Shown piece by piece: positions 1 to 9,123 of a stretch of 64,000 nucleotides of DNA. The position numbers and the translations under genes were made by a program. The stretch comes from Tistlia consotensis USBA 355. Its GTDB lineage: Bacteria > Pseudomonadota > Alphaproteobacteria > Kiloniellales > DSM-21159. The stretch is from the NCBI RefSeq assembly GCF_900177295.1, contig NZ_FWZX01000014.1:85339-149338 (forward strand), given 5' to 3'. Every line of letters starts with the position of its first letter. Positions within the stretch are counted from its first letter, which is position 1. The notes beneath the pieces are model-generated. The model saw only the letters and a program-made list of their open reading frames with translations. It was not told where the DNA came from and did not search any database.

Positions 1-1
1 C

Positions 2-349
2 GGCCTGCTGATCGGCGCGACCCAGGCGGTCGCCAACATCCCCGGCGGCTTCGCCGCGACCAAGAACCTGCAGGACAGCGGCGTGCCGCGCCCACGGCGC
101 TGGCTGCTGGCCGCCGGCATGGCCCTGCCGGCGCTCGCCAGCGCGCTCGCCGCCTTCTGGCTGCTGCGCAGCGGGAGCGGGGTCCTGCAGGAGACCGCGC
201 TCGCCTTCATCGTGGGCGTGCTGCTGCTGACCACCATCGAGGACATCGTGCCCGAAGGCGACCGGCCGGAGCCGCCGCGCTGGATCTCGACCCTGGCCTT
301 CGCGCTCGGCTTCGCCGGCCTGGGCCTGGCCTCCGCCTACCTCGGCTGA
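2..349 (+). CDS. ZIP-family metal transporter, C-terminal part (cut by window edge)
   Basis: The reading frame is open from the window edge and ends at a TGA at 347-349, giving about 115 C-terminal residues. It starts inside a segment reading ANIPGG, which resembles the metal-site helix of ZIP permeases (usually N-x-P-E-G). At least two further hydrophobic segments follow, around a short acidic stretch (EDIVPEGD), and the frame ends in a membrane helix. ZIP proteins move zinc or other divalent metals into the cytoplasm. The usual Glu of NIPEG is Gly here, so metal choice may differ or the family call may be loose. Another small polytopic membrane protein is the alternative. No gene on this strand follows closely; the next gene converges on it. 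Confidence 0.55.
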   Translation, partial: GLLIGATQAVANIPGGFAATKNLQDSGVPRPRRWLLAAGMALPALASALAAFWLLRSGSGVLQETALAFIVGVLLLTTIEDIVPEGDRPEPPRWISTLAFALGFAGLGLASAYLG

Positions 350-368
350 GCCGCCGCCGGGCCGCGCC

Positions 369-1964
369 TCACGCTTCCGCCACCGCGTCGCCCCAGGGCG
401 AGAGCGGCTCGGTCGCGCCCCAGCTGGCCCCGGCGTCGCGCAGCACGCCGGCCGGGCAGGCGAAGGCGTAGGGGAAGACCGTGCGCTTGGTCGTCACGAC
501 CTCGTGGCCCGCCGTCAGCGCAGCCAGCGCGCCGGCCGGCAGGGCTTCGTCGGCGACCACCGTCGGGCCGCCGGAGCAGTCGATGCGCGGCTGGTGGAAG
601 GCCTCGTCCAGGCTCATGCCGTAGTCGAGCAGGAAGGAGGAGAGCTGGGCGACGGCCGGCATGATCTTGCGGCCGCCCGAGGCGCCGAGGGCGAAGCGGC
701 GGCCGTCCGCGCCGCCACTCTCCCCGACGACCGGGCAGACGTTCATCAGGCAGCGCTTGCCCGGCGCCAGGGAGTTCGGCCGGCCCGGCTCCGGGTCGAA
801 CCACATGATGCCGTTGTTGAGCAGCAGGCCGGTCGAGGGCGAGACGCAGCGCGCGCCGAAGCTCGACAGCAGGGTCTGGGTGACCGCCGCCATGTTGCCC
901 TGGCGGTCGACCACCGAGAAGTGCGTGGTGCAGGCCGGCGCCTCGGGGCTCTCGCCGCTCCACGCCCCTTCCGTGTCGCCCATGCCCGAGAGGCGTTTCT
1001 CGTAGGCGGCGCCCAGGGCGGCGGCGTAGGCGGCGTAGGCCGTGCCGTCGGGCGCCTTGCCCGCCGGCCGCAGCGTCTCGGAGAGGCGGCCCAGCACGTC
1101 GGCCAGGGTCGGCCCGGCGGTCAGCCTCGGCGCGGCGAAGACCCGGCCGCCGCGGTAGGGGATCGCCAGCGGCTCCTGCAGCTCCGCGTGGTAGGCGGCG
1201 AGGTCGGCCGCCGAGAGGCTGCCGCCCTTGGCCTGGACGTCGCGCGCCAGGGCCCGGCCGACCTCGCCGTCGTAGAGCTCGCGCGGTCCCTTGTCGGCGA
1301 TCTCGGCGAGGGTGTCGGCCATCCGGGAGAAGTCGAGGCGCTTGTCCGAGAGCGCGGTCCAGCCGGCGATCGTCGGCCACTGGCCGTCCTCCAGGAACAG
1401 CGCCGCCGCGTCCGGGTCCCTGGCCAGGATGCGCGTCGCCGAGGCGATCATCAGCGCCGCGTACCAGTCGACCAGCAGGCCCTTGCGGGCGAGGCCGACC
1501 GCGGGCTGCAGCAGCTCGCGCCAGGGCAGGCGGCCGAAGCGGCCGTGAGCCAGGCCGATGCCGTCGACCAGGCCGGGCACCGCGACCGCCGTCGCGCCCT
1601 GGACGTTGCGGTCGTCGACCACGGCGGCCCAGGGGAAGAGATCGTCCGAGACCTTGCCTCCGGACAGCGGGTAGTCGGCCGGATCGAGGCCGGCCGGCGC
1701 GCGCATGCCGTAGAAGACGCAGTAGGCCTTCTGCTCCTCGGCGCGCCACAGCATCATCGCGCCGCCGCCTGCCGGGCCGCTCATCCAGGGCTCCAGCACG
1801 CCGAGCGCGAAGGAGGTCGCGACCGCCGCGTCGAGGGCGTCGCCGCCGGCCGCCAGCACCTCGGCGCCGACCTCGGCCGCACCGCGGTGCTGCGCGGCGA
1901 CCAGGCCGCCGGCGCCGGAGACGGCCGGCTTGCGCACGACCTGGGAGCGGGAAAAGCTGCTCAT
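369..1964 (-). CDS. ggt: Gamma-glutamyltransferase (GGT)
   Basis: The 531-residue protein has the N-terminal hydrolase family signature rich in Gly and Ala (residues about 17-70) and the maturation site TTHFSVVD at residue 346. In this family the first Thr of that motif becomes the nucleophile after self-cleavage into large and small subunits. The enzyme hydrolyses or transfers gamma-glutamyl groups, typically from glutathione. No export signal is obvious at the chosen start (ATG at 1964), so a cytoplasmic form is possible. The frame stays open upstream, but that part overlaps the neighbouring marR gene and is basic and low in complexity, so it was left out. The gene lies downstream of marR on the same strand, about 100 bases away. 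Confidence 0.9.
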   Translation of the reverse strand: MSSFSRSQVVRKPAVSGAGGLVAAQHRGAAEVGAEVLAAGGDALDAAVATSFALGVLEPWMSGPAGGGAMMLWRAEEQKAYCVFYGMRAPAGLDPADYPLSGGKVSDDLFPWAAVVDDRNVQGATAVAVPGLVDGIGLAHGRFGRLPWRELLQPAVGLARKGLLVDWYAALMIASATRILARDPDAAALFLEDGQWPTIAGWTALSDKRLDFSRMADTLAEIADKGPRELYDGEVGRALARDVQAKGGSLSAADLAAYHAELQEPLAIPYRGGRVFAAPRLTAGPTLADVLGRLSETLRPAGKAPDGTAYAAYAAALGAAYEKRLSGMGDTEGAWSGESPEAPACTTHFSVVDRQGNMAAVTQTLLSSFGARCVSPSTGLLLNNGIMWFDPEPGRPNSLAPGKRCLMNVCPVVGESGGADGRRFALGASGGRKIMPAVAQLSSFLLDYGMSLDEAFHQPRIDCSGGPTVVADEALPAGALAALTAGHEVVTTKRTVFPYAFACPAGVLRDAGASWGATEPLSPWGDAVAEA

Positions 1965-2067
1965 GGGCTGGGTCCTCGGCGGGGATGGGGCCGCCAGTCT
2001 GCCGATTCGCCGGGCCTGTGCAAGCGGAGGCCCGGCGCAACGGGCGAGGGGCCGGGCCGCGGAATCC

Positions 2068-2559
2068 TCACGGCTCCGTCTCGAACGCCGCCAGGTATTT
2101 CCGGAGCAGGGCCGCGAGGGCGGCCTTCTCGCCCTTCGACAGGGCAGCCGTGAGCCGCGCCTGCGTCTCGACATGCGCCGTCACGGCGGCATCGATCAGC
2201 GCGAAGCCCTGCTTCGTGAGCGAGATGATGGCGCCGCGGCGGTCCTCGGGATTGACGACGCGCTCGACCAGGCCCGCCTTCTCCAGCTGGGCGATCCGGT
2301 GGGTCATCGTTCCGGAGGTGACCATGGTCGTCGCGATCAGCTCGCCCGGCGACAGGGAATAGGGCGGGCCGGAGCGCCGCAGCGTCGCCAGCACGTCGAA
2401 GGCGGCGGCCGTGAGCCCGTGCGCGGCGAAGGTCTCCTCCATCCCGCGGAGCAGATGCAGGGACAGTCGCCTGATGCGGCCGATCAGGCCCATCGCCGTG
2501 ACGTCGAGGTCGGGCCGCTCCCGCTGCCACTGGGCCAGAATCCTGTCGACGCGATCCAT
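2068..2559 (-). CDS. MarR-family transcriptional regulator
   Basis: This 163-residue protein has the usual MarR layout: a helical dimer arm, a winged helix at about residues 48-115 ending in a DRR-containing wing (NPEDRRGAIISL), and a C-terminal dimer helix. It is divergent from an EamA exporter and a WrbA-like quinone reductase. Two copies of an 18-bp palindrome lie in the 82-base gap between the start codons. The likely role is an autorepressor that also controls the exporter and reductase in response to a phenolic or electrophilic ligand; that ligand class is inferred from the quinone reductase and from the family. Confidence 0.93.
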   Translation of the reverse strand: MDRVDRILAQWQRERPDLDVTAMGLIGRIRRLSLHLLRGMEETFAAHGLTAAAFDVLATLRRSGPPYSLSPGELIATTMVTSGTMTHRIAQLEKAGLVERVVNPEDRRGAIISLTKQGFALIDAAVTAHVETQARLTAALSKGEKAALAALLRKYLAAFETEP

Positions 2560-2580
2560 GGCCCATGATCGGCCGGAATT

Positions 2581-2624
2581 TATCTTGACGTCAAGACAAT
2601 GCCGACTATCTTGACGTCAAGATA
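2581..2624. promoter_or_regulatory. Twin MarR operator between divergent genes
   Basis: TATCTTGACGTCAAGATA at 2607-2624 is a perfect 18-bp palindrome. The copy at 2581-2598 differs only near its right end (TATCTTGACGTCAAGACA). Centres are 26 bp apart, about two and a half helical turns. The pair fills the gap between marR and the EamA gene, so it very probably overlaps both promoters and binds two MarR dimers. Confidence 0.85.
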
Positions 2625-2641
2625 AATTGAGAGGCCTTCCG

Positions 2642-3523
2642 ATGACCCGAACCCTCGACCTGCTGCCGACGGCGATCGCGCCAGCGATCTGGGGCAGCAC
2701 CTACCTGGTGACGACGGAGTTCCTGCCCGACGGCTATCCCCTGACGGACGCGACGCTGCGCGCCCTGCCGGCGGGCCTGCTGCTCCTGCTGGCCGTCAGG
2801 CGGCTGCCGAGGGGGATCTGGCTGGCCAGGGCCCTCGCCCTCGGGGCGCTCAATATCTCGATCTTCCAGTGGGTGCTGTTCGTCGCCGCCTATCGGCTGC
2901 CCGGCGGTGTCGCGGCGACGGTCGGCGCCGTTCAGCCCCTGGTCGTGATCCTGCTGGCGCGCCTGCTCCTGGGATCGCCGGTCCGCGCGCTCTCCGTCGT
3001 CGCGGCGGTCGCCGGGGTCGCCGGGGTCGCGCTGCTGATCCTGACGCCGCGGGCCGACCTCGATCCTCTCGGCGTCGCGGCGGCTCTCGCCGGCGCCGTC
3101 TCGATGGCCGGCGGGACGGTGCTCAGCCGTCGCTGGCAGCCGCCGGTTTCGCCGCTGACCTTCACGGCCTGGCAGCTCACGGCCGGGGGGCTGCTGCTGC
3201 TGCCCGCCGCCCTGTGGCTGGAGCCGCCCCTGCCGAATCCGAGCGTGGCCAATGTCTTCGGCTTCCTCTACCTCGGCCTGATCGGGGCGGCGCTGACCTA
3301 CGCCCTCTGGTTCCGCGGCGTCGCCCGTCTCGAGCCCTCGGCGATCGCACCGCTCCTCTTCCTCAGTCCCGTGACCGCGGTCGTCCTCGGCTGGACGCTG
3401 CTCGGCCAGCGGCTCGGCCCGGCGCAGCTCGCCGGCATGCTCGTCGTGCTCGGCAGCGTCTGGCTCGCGCAGCGCGGGCTGTCCGGCGGGGGCGCACGCC
3501 TGCGCGAAGCCTCGCGTTCCTGA
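2642..3523 (+). CDS. EamA/DMT-family transporter
   Basis: The 293-residue protein is built of about ten hydrophobic helices in two homologous halves, as in drug/metabolite (EamA) exporters of the inner membrane. The N-terminal half begins with [13 protein letters not shown], a typical EamA opening. ATG at 2642 was chosen because a GAGAGG sequence precedes it; a TTG fifteen bases upstream lies almost on the operator. The divergent marR and the following reductase suggest export of a toxic small molecule. The real substrate cannot be read from sequence. Confidence 0.88.
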   Translation: MTRTLDLLPTAIAPAIWGSTYLVTTEFLPDGYPLTDATLRALPAGLLLLLAVRRLPRGIWLARALALGALNISIFQWVLFVAAYRLPGGVAATVGAVQPLVVILLARLLLGSPVRALSVVAAVAGVAGVALLILTPRADLDPLGVAAALAGAVSMAGGTVLSRRWQPPVSPLTFTAWQLTAGGLLLLPAALWLEPPLPNPSVANVFGFLYLGLIGAALTYALWFRGVARLEPSAIAPLLFLSPVTAVVLGWTLLGQRLGPAQLAGMLVVLGSVWLAQRGLSGGGARLREASRS

Positions 3524-3566
3524 CCGCCCCCCGTCTTCCCGCACACCACAAGACCGGAGCGCGACC

Positions 3567-4199
3567 ATGTCCAAGGTTCTCGTCCTCTACTATTCCGCCT
3601 ACGGCCACATCGCGGCGATGGCGGCCGCCGCCGCCGAGGGCGCCCGACAGGCCGGTGCATCGGTCGCGACGCGGCGGGTGCCCGAGCTGCTCGACGATGC
3701 GGCGGCGCGGCAGGCGGGCCATCGCCCCGACGATACGGCGGTGGCTTCGGTCGAGGAGCTCGCCGGCTTCGATGCCATCCTGTTCGGCATGCCCACGCGC
3801 TTCGGCAACATGGCGTCGCAGATGAAGCACTTCCTCGACCGCTGCGGCGGGCTCTGGGTCCGCAACGCCCTGGTCGGGCGGGTCGGCAGCGTGTTCACCT
3901 CGAGCGGGAGCCAGCACGGCGGCCAGGAGCACACGCTGCTCGCCATGCAGGCATCGCTCCAGCATCTCGGCATGGTGATCGTCGGCCTGCCCTACTCCTT
4001 CCGGGGCCAGACCCGCATGGACGAGATCACCGGCGGCTCGCCCTACGGCGCAACGACCCTGGCCGCGACGGCAAGCGGCGGCTGGCGGCAGCCGAGCGCC
4101 AACGAGCTCGAGGGTGCCCGCCATCAGGGTCGGCACGTGGCCGAGATCGCCGCCGCGTTGGCCCGCGGGGGGCTCGGACGGCCGCGCGACTGCGCCTGA
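3567..4199 (+). CDS. wrbA: WrbA-type NAD(P)H:quinone oxidoreductase
   Basis: This 210-residue flavodoxin-like protein has the FMN phosphate loop near the N-terminus (YYSAYGHI), the GMPTRFGNM segment and the SQHGGQEHT segment characteristic of WrbA. These enzymes reduce quinones by two electrons and so avoid semiquinone radicals. The gene starts 43 bases after the EamA gene on the same strand and is probably co-transcribed under the MarR operator. The C-terminus is slightly longer than the usual 198-200 residues. Confidence 0.93.
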   Translation: MSKVLVLYYSAYGHIAAMAAAAAEGARQAGASVATRRVPELLDDAAARQAGHRPDDTAVASVEELAGFDAILFGMPTRFGNMASQMKHFLDRCGGLWVRNALVGRVGSVFTSSGSQHGGQEHTLLAMQASLQHLGMVIVGLPYSFRGQTRMDEITGGSPYGATTLAATASGGWRQPSANELEGARHQGRHVAEIAAALARGGLGRPRDCA

Positions 4200-4521
4200 C
4201 GGCGACTGGCAGGGCGCCGGCCTCCGTCGTCCTGGTGCAATTCTGCAACAATCTCCCCGGCTCTGTGACTTTTGTGCACCTTGTGCGTCGACGCCGCGCA
4301 AGGGTTGTGCGATGCTGTCGGCCTCGTTCGGGGACGGCCGGCGCCGTCCTCGCCCGCGACCCGAAAGGATCCGAAATGTCAGTACGCCCGTCGAATCCCG
4401 CCCGAATGGGCTGATGCGCCGGCGCTGAACGCGACGCGGAGAGCTTCCGCTTCGCCCCTGCATGCGACCGGCGCCGTCCCTCTGGGGACGTCTCCTTTTC
4501 CTGCATGCCGAGAGCGAAGCG
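4200..4521. other. Gap without a clear gene
   Basis: This stretch separates wrbA from the ABC transporter gene. A 12-codon open frame starts at ATG 4376 behind an AAAGGA sequence and stops at 4414. It could be a leader peptide, but nothing else supports it. No terminator with a T run or convincing promoter was seen. Confidence 0.4.
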
Positions 4522-6390
4522 ATGATCCGCCGGATCGAACACCTCATCGACCCCTTCCAGTCGGACCGGCTGGACCAGCCGCCCGACCGGCTCGGCGCCT
4601 TCTACTGGCGCTACGTCTCCCAGGCCTGGGTCCTGCTGGCGATCGCGCTCGCGGCCTCGGCGGCGATCGCGGTCGTCAACGCCCTGCTGTTCGCCTACAT
4701 CGGTGACCTGATCGACCGCACGCGGGAGGCCTCGAGCCCCGGCGCCTTCTTCGCCGAGAACGAGGCGCTGCTGGTCCAGGCGGCGGTGCTGGTCGCCGTT
4801 GTGCCGGTCCTGCACGTGGTCTACACGCTGCTGACCAACCAGGCCGTCGTGCCGGCCTTCACCAACCTGATCCGCTGGCAGACGCACCGTTACGTGCTGC
4901 GCCAGAGCCTGGCCTTCTACCAGAACGACTTCGCCGGCCGCATCGCCAACAAGGTGATGCAGGCGGCCCTGGCGCTCAGGCGCTCGGTGGTCGAGCTGAT
5001 CGACGCGATCTGGTTCGTCGCGGTCTTCGTGGCCAGCAGCCTGCTGATCCTGGCGCGGCTCGACCCCTGGCTGGCGGTGCCGATGCTCGCCTGGCTGGCC
5101 GCCTACGGACTGGCGCTCCGGCTCGTCGTGCCGGCGGTCGGACGCCGCTCGGCGGCTTCCTCCGAGGCCTACTCGCGCCTGCTCGGCCGGATCGTCGACA
5201 GCTACACCAACATCCTGACCGTCAAGCTGTTCAGCCACGCGGCGCGCGAGGACGACTACGCCCGGGCCGGCATCGTCGAGCAGAACGACCGCACCGCCGA
5301 GCTGATGCGGCTGATGACCGGCCTCAAGATCCTGGTCAGCCTGCTCGGCTCGGCGCTGCTGGCCGGCACGGCGGCGGCCGCCTTCTGGCTGTGGAGCCGG
5401 GAGGCGATCAGCGTCGGTGCCGTCGCGGCGGCGCTCGGCCTCGCGATGCGCATCTCCAACATGTCCCACTGGATCATGTTCGCGGCGAGCGGCATCTCGG
5501 AGAACGTCGGCGTCGTCGCGAACGGCCTCGACGTGATCGCCCGGCCGCACGCCGTGGTCGACCGGCCCGGCGCCGCCGAATTGAGGGTCACGCGCGGCGC
5601 GGTGCGCTTCGAGGGCATCCGCTTCCACTACGGCCGGGATCTGGCCGAGCAGGAGGGCGGGCGCGGCTCGGTCATCGAGAACCTCTCGCTCAGCGTCGCG
5701 CCGGGCGAGAAGGTCGGCCTGGTCGGCCGCTCGGGCGCCGGCAAGTCGACCCTAGTCCAGCTGCTGCTGCGCTTCCACGACCTGGAGGGCGGGCGCATCA
5801 CCATCGACGGCCAGGACATCGCCGGCGTCACCCAGGAGAGCCTGCGCCGGGCCATCGGCATGGTGACCCAGGACACCTCGCTGCTGCACCGCTCGGTGCT
5901 CAACAACATCCGCTACGGCCATCCCGGGGCGGACCGCGCGGCCGTCGTCGAGGCGGCGAAGCGGGCCCACGCCCACGACTTCGTCCTGGGCCTGGAGGAC
6001 GGGCGCGGGCGGCGCGGCTACGAGGCCCATGTCGGCGAGCGCGGGGTCAAGCTGTCGGGCGGCCAGCGCCAGCGCATCGCGATCGCCCGGGTGCTGCTCA
6101 AGAACGCGCCGATCCTGATCCTCGACGAGGCGACCTCGGCGCTCGATTCCGAGGCCGAGGCGGCGATCCAGGAGCAGCTCTTCGCGCTGATGGCCGGCAA
6201 GACCGTGATCGCCATCGCCCACCGGCTCTCGACCATCGCGGCGATGGACCGGCTGGTGATCCTGGACCGCGGCCGCATCGTCGAAGAGGGCACGCACCGG
6301 GAGCTGCTGGGGCGCGGCGGCCTCTATGCCGACATGTGGGCCCGCCAGGCCGGCGGCTTCCTGGCCGACGAGGCGCAGCCGGCGGGGTAG
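4522..6390 (+). CDS. ABC transporter, fused membrane and ATPase domains
   Basis: The 622-residue half-transporter has six hydrophobic helices in residues about 25-330 followed by an ATPase domain. Walker A is GRSGAGKST (402-410), the signature LSGGQ lies at 511-515, and a Walker B with DEATSALDSEAE and an H-loop (AHRLST) follow. It should work as a homodimer exporter of the MsbA/ATM/multidrug type in the inner membrane. ATG 4522 was preferred over a start 20 codons upstream because alignment to the family begins near here. The Walker A to signature spacing is normal. The substrate is unknown. Confidence 0.92.
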   Translation: MIRRIEHLIDPFQSDRLDQPPDRLGAFYWRYVSQAWVLLAIALAASAAIAVVNALLFAYIGDLIDRTREASSPGAFFAENEALLVQAAVLVAVVPVLHVVYTLLTNQAVVPAFTNLIRWQTHRYVLRQSLAFYQNDFAGRIANKVMQAALALRRSVVELIDAIWFVAVFVASSLLILARLDPWLAVPMLAWLAAYGLALRLVVPAVGRRSAASSEAYSRLLGRIVDSYTNILTVKLFSHAAREDDYARAGIVEQNDRTAELMRLMTGLKILVSLLGSALLAGTAAAAFWLWSREAISVGAVAAALGLAMRISNMSHWIMFAASGISENVGVVANGLDVIARPHAVVDRPGAAELRVTRGAVRFEGIRFHYGRDLAEQEGGRGSVIENLSLSVAPGEKVGLVGRSGAGKSTLVQLLLRFHDLEGGRITIDGQDIAGVTQESLRRAIGMVTQDTSLLHRSVLNNIRYGHPGADRAAVVEAAKRAHAHDFVLGLEDGRGRRGYEAHVGERGVKLSGGQRQRIAIARVLLKNAPILILDEATSALDSEAEAAIQEQLFALMAGKTVIAIAHRLSTIAAMDRLVILDRGRIVEEGTHRELLGRGGLYADMWARQAGGFLADEAQPAG

Positions 6391-6436
6391 GGAGGGGGCG
6401 GCGGCCCGCCGGGGCCGCCGCCGCGCCCGGCGGGGA

Positions 6437-6655
6437 TCAGGCGCCGTCCCTGGCCCGATAGGCTTCGGGCACGACGAAGACCTCGTCGGCGCGGCCGTAG
6501 CCGCCGTCGGGCACCTCCTCGATCAGCACCATGGTGTAGGGCCGCACGGCCTCTCCGAAGTAGTCGACGAGGAGGTCGGTGGTCCGGTGGACCAGCTCCT
6601 CCTTCTGGGCCCGGGAGAGCGCGGCCTGCGGCATCTTGAAGTTGGCGAAGGGCAT
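6437..6655 (-). CDS. 4-oxalocrotonate tautomerase-like protein
   Basis: This 72-residue protein has Pro directly after the initiator Met, which becomes the catalytic N-terminal proline in the tautomerase superfamily, and then the short beta-alpha-beta pattern of 4-OT subunits. Such enzymes shift keto-enol double bonds in dicarboxylates and work as hexamers. It lies downstream of the SDR gene on the same strand, with only a G-tract region between, so the two may form a small catabolic operon. Confidence 0.85.
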   Translation of the reverse strand: MPFANFKMPQAALSRAQKEELVHRTTDLLVDYFGEAVRPYTMVLIEEVPDGGYGRADEVFVVPEAYRARDGA

Positions 6656-6679
6656 GGGGATTCTTCTCCGATCTCTGTC

Positions 6680-6692
6680 GGGGGGGGGGGGG
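6680..6692. repeat. Run of 13 G
   Basis: An uninterrupted run of thirteen G lies between the SDR stop codon and the tautomerase start. On the coding strand it is a run of C just upstream of the tautomerase ribosome site. It may vary in length by slippage or hide a sequencing error. Confidence 0.9.
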
Positions 6693-6698
6693 CGTCGG

Positions 6699-7439
6699 TC
6701 AGATCGCGCCGCCGTTGGCGCGGATCACCTGGCCGTTGACCCAGCCGCTGTCCGGGCCGGCGAGGAAGGAGACGAGCCCGGCGATGTCGTCGGGTCGGCC
6801 GAGGCGGCCGAGCGGAATCAGCCGCGTGATCGCCTCGACCTGCGCGGCCGTCTTGCCGTCCATGAAGAGCGCTGTCTCGACCGGCCCGGGCGCCACGACG
6901 TTCGCCGTGATCCGCCGGGGCCCTAGCTCCTTGGCCAGGACGTGGGTCATCGCCTCGACCGCCGCCTTGGTGGCGGCATAGACCCCGTAGCCGGGCTGGT
7001 AGAAGCCGACGACGCTGGAGGAGAAGCTGACGATGCGGCCGCCGTCGCGCAGGCGCCGTGCCCCCTCGCGCAGGCCGCGGAACACGCCGCCGAGGTTGAC
7101 GGCGACCTGGCGCTCGAAGGCGTCGTCGTCCGTTTCCGCGATCGGCGAGAGCGTCATGACGGCGGCGTTGTTGACCAGGACGTCGACCCCGCCGAAGGCC
7201 TGTTCGGCGGCATCGAAGAGGGCCGGCAGGCCGGCGGGATCGCCGATGTCGGCCCGGACGGCGAGCGCCCGGCCGCCTCCGGCCTCGATCGCGCGGACGA
7301 GCGCCTCGGCCGCCTCGCGCCCCTGGGCGTAGTTGACCAGGACGGCGAGGCCGTCGCCGGCGAGCCGCCGCGCCACGGCGGCGCCGATGCCCTTCGACGC
7401 CCCGGTCACGATCGCTGTCCTCGTCTGGCTGTCTGTCAT
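6699..7439 (-). CDS. Short-chain dehydrogenase/reductase (SDR)
   Basis: The 246-residue protein has the classical SDR cofactor loop TGASKGIG (12-19), the NNAA motif (90-93) and the catalytic Ser (about 141), Tyr154 and Lys158 in YAATK. It should be a cytoplasmic NAD(P)-dependent oxidoreductase. It is divergent from a LysR gene 100 bases away, a standard arrangement in which the LysR protein controls the SDR. The substrate is unknown; a tautomerase follows downstream. Confidence 0.92.
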   Translation of the reverse strand: MTDSQTRTAIVTGASKGIGAAVARRLAGDGLAVLVNYAQGREAAEALVRAIEAGGGRALAVRADIGDPAGLPALFDAAEQAFGGVDVLVNNAAVMTLSPIAETDDDAFERQVAVNLGGVFRGLREGARRLRDGGRIVSFSSSVVGFYQPGYGVYAATKAAVEAMTHVLAKELGPRRITANVVAPGPVETALFMDGKTAAQVEAITRLIPLGRLGRPDDIAGLVSFLAGPDSGWVNGQVIRANGGAI

Positions 7440-7516
7440 GGGATGTCTCCGCTTGTGATGAAGCGGAGGTAGAGACTTGCTCGGGCCGGATAATCGGCCG
7501 ATGTTCGGTAACAGTA

Positions 7517-7531
7517 TTCGGAATTTACGAA
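7517..7531. promoter_or_regulatory. Candidate LysR binding box
   Basis: TTCGGAATTTACGAA is an imperfect dyad in the SDR/LysR divergent gap that contains a T-N11-A core (7518-7530), the usual LysR target form. It lies just before the LysR start, which fits autoregulation. Confidence 0.45.
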
Positions 7532-7539
7532 CAAAGCTC

Positions 7540-8433
7540 ATGGATCGCCTGGACTGCATGCGGCTCTTCGTGCGCGTGGTCGAGCGGCGCAGCTTCACGG
7601 CGGCCGCCTCGGACCTCGGCCTGTCGCGCTCGACCGCCACCGAGGCGGTCAAGCGGCTCGAGGCGCAGCTGGGCGCGCGCCTGCTGGAGCGCACGACACG
7701 GCACGTCGCCGCGACGCTGGACGGGCAGGCCTACTACCACCGCTGCCTCTCGATCCTGGCCGAGGTGGAGGATGCCGAGTCGGCCCTGCGCAATGCCGAG
7801 CCGCGCGGCCTGCTGCGCGTCGACGCGCATCCGCTCCTGACCCGCACCTTCCTGCTGCCGCGCCTGCCCGCGTTCCTCGAACGCTATCCGCTGGTCTCGC
7901 TGCAGCTCGGGCAGAGCGACCGCCTGGTCGACCTGGTGCGCGAGGGCGTCGACTGCGTGATCCGCGCCGGCGAGCCCCGGGACAGCGGCATGGTGCTGCG
8001 CCGGCTCGCGACGATCCGCGAGGCGACCTGCGCGAGCCCCGACTATCTCGCCCGGCACGGCGTGCCGGCCTCGCCCGACGCGCTGGAGGGCCACCGCGCG
8101 GTGGGTTTCGTCTCGTCGCGCAGCGGCGAGGTGCTGCCGCTGGAGTTCACGGTGGAGGGGCGGCTGCGCGAGGTCAGGCTGCCGAGCCGCGTCACCGCCA
8201 ACAACTCCGACACGGTCGCCGAGCTGGCGCGCATGGGCTTCGGCCTCGTCCAGGCGCCGCGCTATCGCTTCGAGCGAGACCTCGCCGAGGGCAGGCTGGT
8301 CGAGGTCCTGGCCGACTTCCCGCCGTCCCCGACGCCGCTCTCGGCGCTCTATCCCCAGAAACGGCAGTTGGCGCCGCGGCTGAGGGTCTTCCTCGACTGG
8401 GCCGTGGAGATCTTCGCCGCGGCGCAGCTGTAG
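7540..8433 (+). CDS. LysR-family transcriptional regulator
   Basis: This 297-residue protein has an N-terminal LysR winged helix (residues 1-60, with the recognition helix around LGLSRSTATEAVKRLE) and a C-terminal effector-binding domain. The domain resembles the CrgA/AaeR-like group. ATG 7540 places the MDRLDCMRLF opening typical of this group at the N-terminus; a start 21 codons upstream would extend through the operator box. It probably controls the divergent SDR gene and perhaps the tautomerase. Confidence 0.93.
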   Translation: MDRLDCMRLFVRVVERRSFTAAASDLGLSRSTATEAVKRLEAQLGARLLERTTRHVAATLDGQAYYHRCLSILAEVEDAESALRNAEPRGLLRVDAHPLLTRTFLLPRLPAFLERYPLVSLQLGQSDRLVDLVREGVDCVIRAGEPRDSGMVLRRLATIREATCASPDYLARHGVPASPDALEGHRAVGFVSSRSGEVLPLEFTVEGRLREVRLPSRVTANNSDTVAELARMGFGLVQAPRYRFERDLAEGRLVEVLADFPPSPTPLSALYPQKRQLAPRLRVFLDWAVEIFAAAQL

Positions 8434-8492
8434 CCGACGGCGGCTTGACCCGACCCCTTAGCCATGAAACGAGTAGGGAAAAGGGGGAGGGG

Positions 8493-9017
8493 ATGGGCTT
8501 CGAGGCACTGTTCGCGAGTCTGCAGGCAGCCGCGCTGCGCGATGTCGCCGACCACTGGAACCGCTGCCGCGGGGCGCGTCGGATGCCGGGCTGGCAGGAC
8601 CTCGATCCGGCGGAGCTGAAGCCGCATCTGCCGATCGTCTGGTCCTGGCGCTTCGATCCCGAGCTCGGCGACTTCGTCGGCCGGCTCGCCGGCGAGCAGA
8701 TCAACGCCGCCTTCGGCAAGAGCCTGCGCGGCAAGACGCCGAACCAGTTCTTCGCCCCCGAGCACGCCCGGGAGATGCGCTGGCGGATGGAGAAGGTGAT
8801 GATCGGGCCCTGCGGCATGCGCGGCTCCGGCCACGTCTTCGTGCACGCCGGCGGCGCCGGCGAGGGCGAGCGACTGATCCTGCCGCTGGCCGGCGACGGC
8901 GTCACCGGCGACGGGGTGCTGGGCGCCACGGTCTACCGCCTGGACCCGGATCGCGCGACCGGCCGCAGGGTCGAGTGGGATCCGCCCAGCGAGCAGCTCG
9001 AGTTCTTCCCGCTGTAG
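8493..9017 (+). CDS. PAS_5-type sensor protein
   Basis: This 174-residue protein resembles the single-domain PAS_5 family common in Rhodospirillales, with the segment running from LPIVWSWRF to the NQFFAPEH region forming the PAS core. No output domain or membrane segment is present. It probably binds a ligand or partner in the cytoplasm. A very strong ribosome site (GGGGGAGGGG) precedes ATG 8493. The family function is not established. Confidence 0.7.
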   Translation: MGFEALFASLQAAALRDVADHWNRCRGARRMPGWQDLDPAELKPHLPIVWSWRFDPELGDFVGRLAGEQINAAFGKSLRGKTPNQFFAPEHAREMRWRMEKVMIGPCGMRGSGHVFVHAGGAGEGERLILPLAGDGVTGDGVLGATVYRLDPDRATGRRVEWDPPSEQLEFFPL

Positions 9018-9123
9018 GCTGCCGGACCCCGGGGCGGCAGCCGGGCGCACCGCGGCCGTTGCCGGGAGGGCGCGCAGCCGCGATCCTGGGCTTGCGGCGC
9101 GGCGGCGGCACGGAGAGGTTTTG

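Noticed and set aside
4376..4414. Twelve-codon leader peptide before the ABC transporter gene
   Set aside because: It has a fair ribosome site but no regulatory codons, no attenuator hairpin and no conservation evidence.
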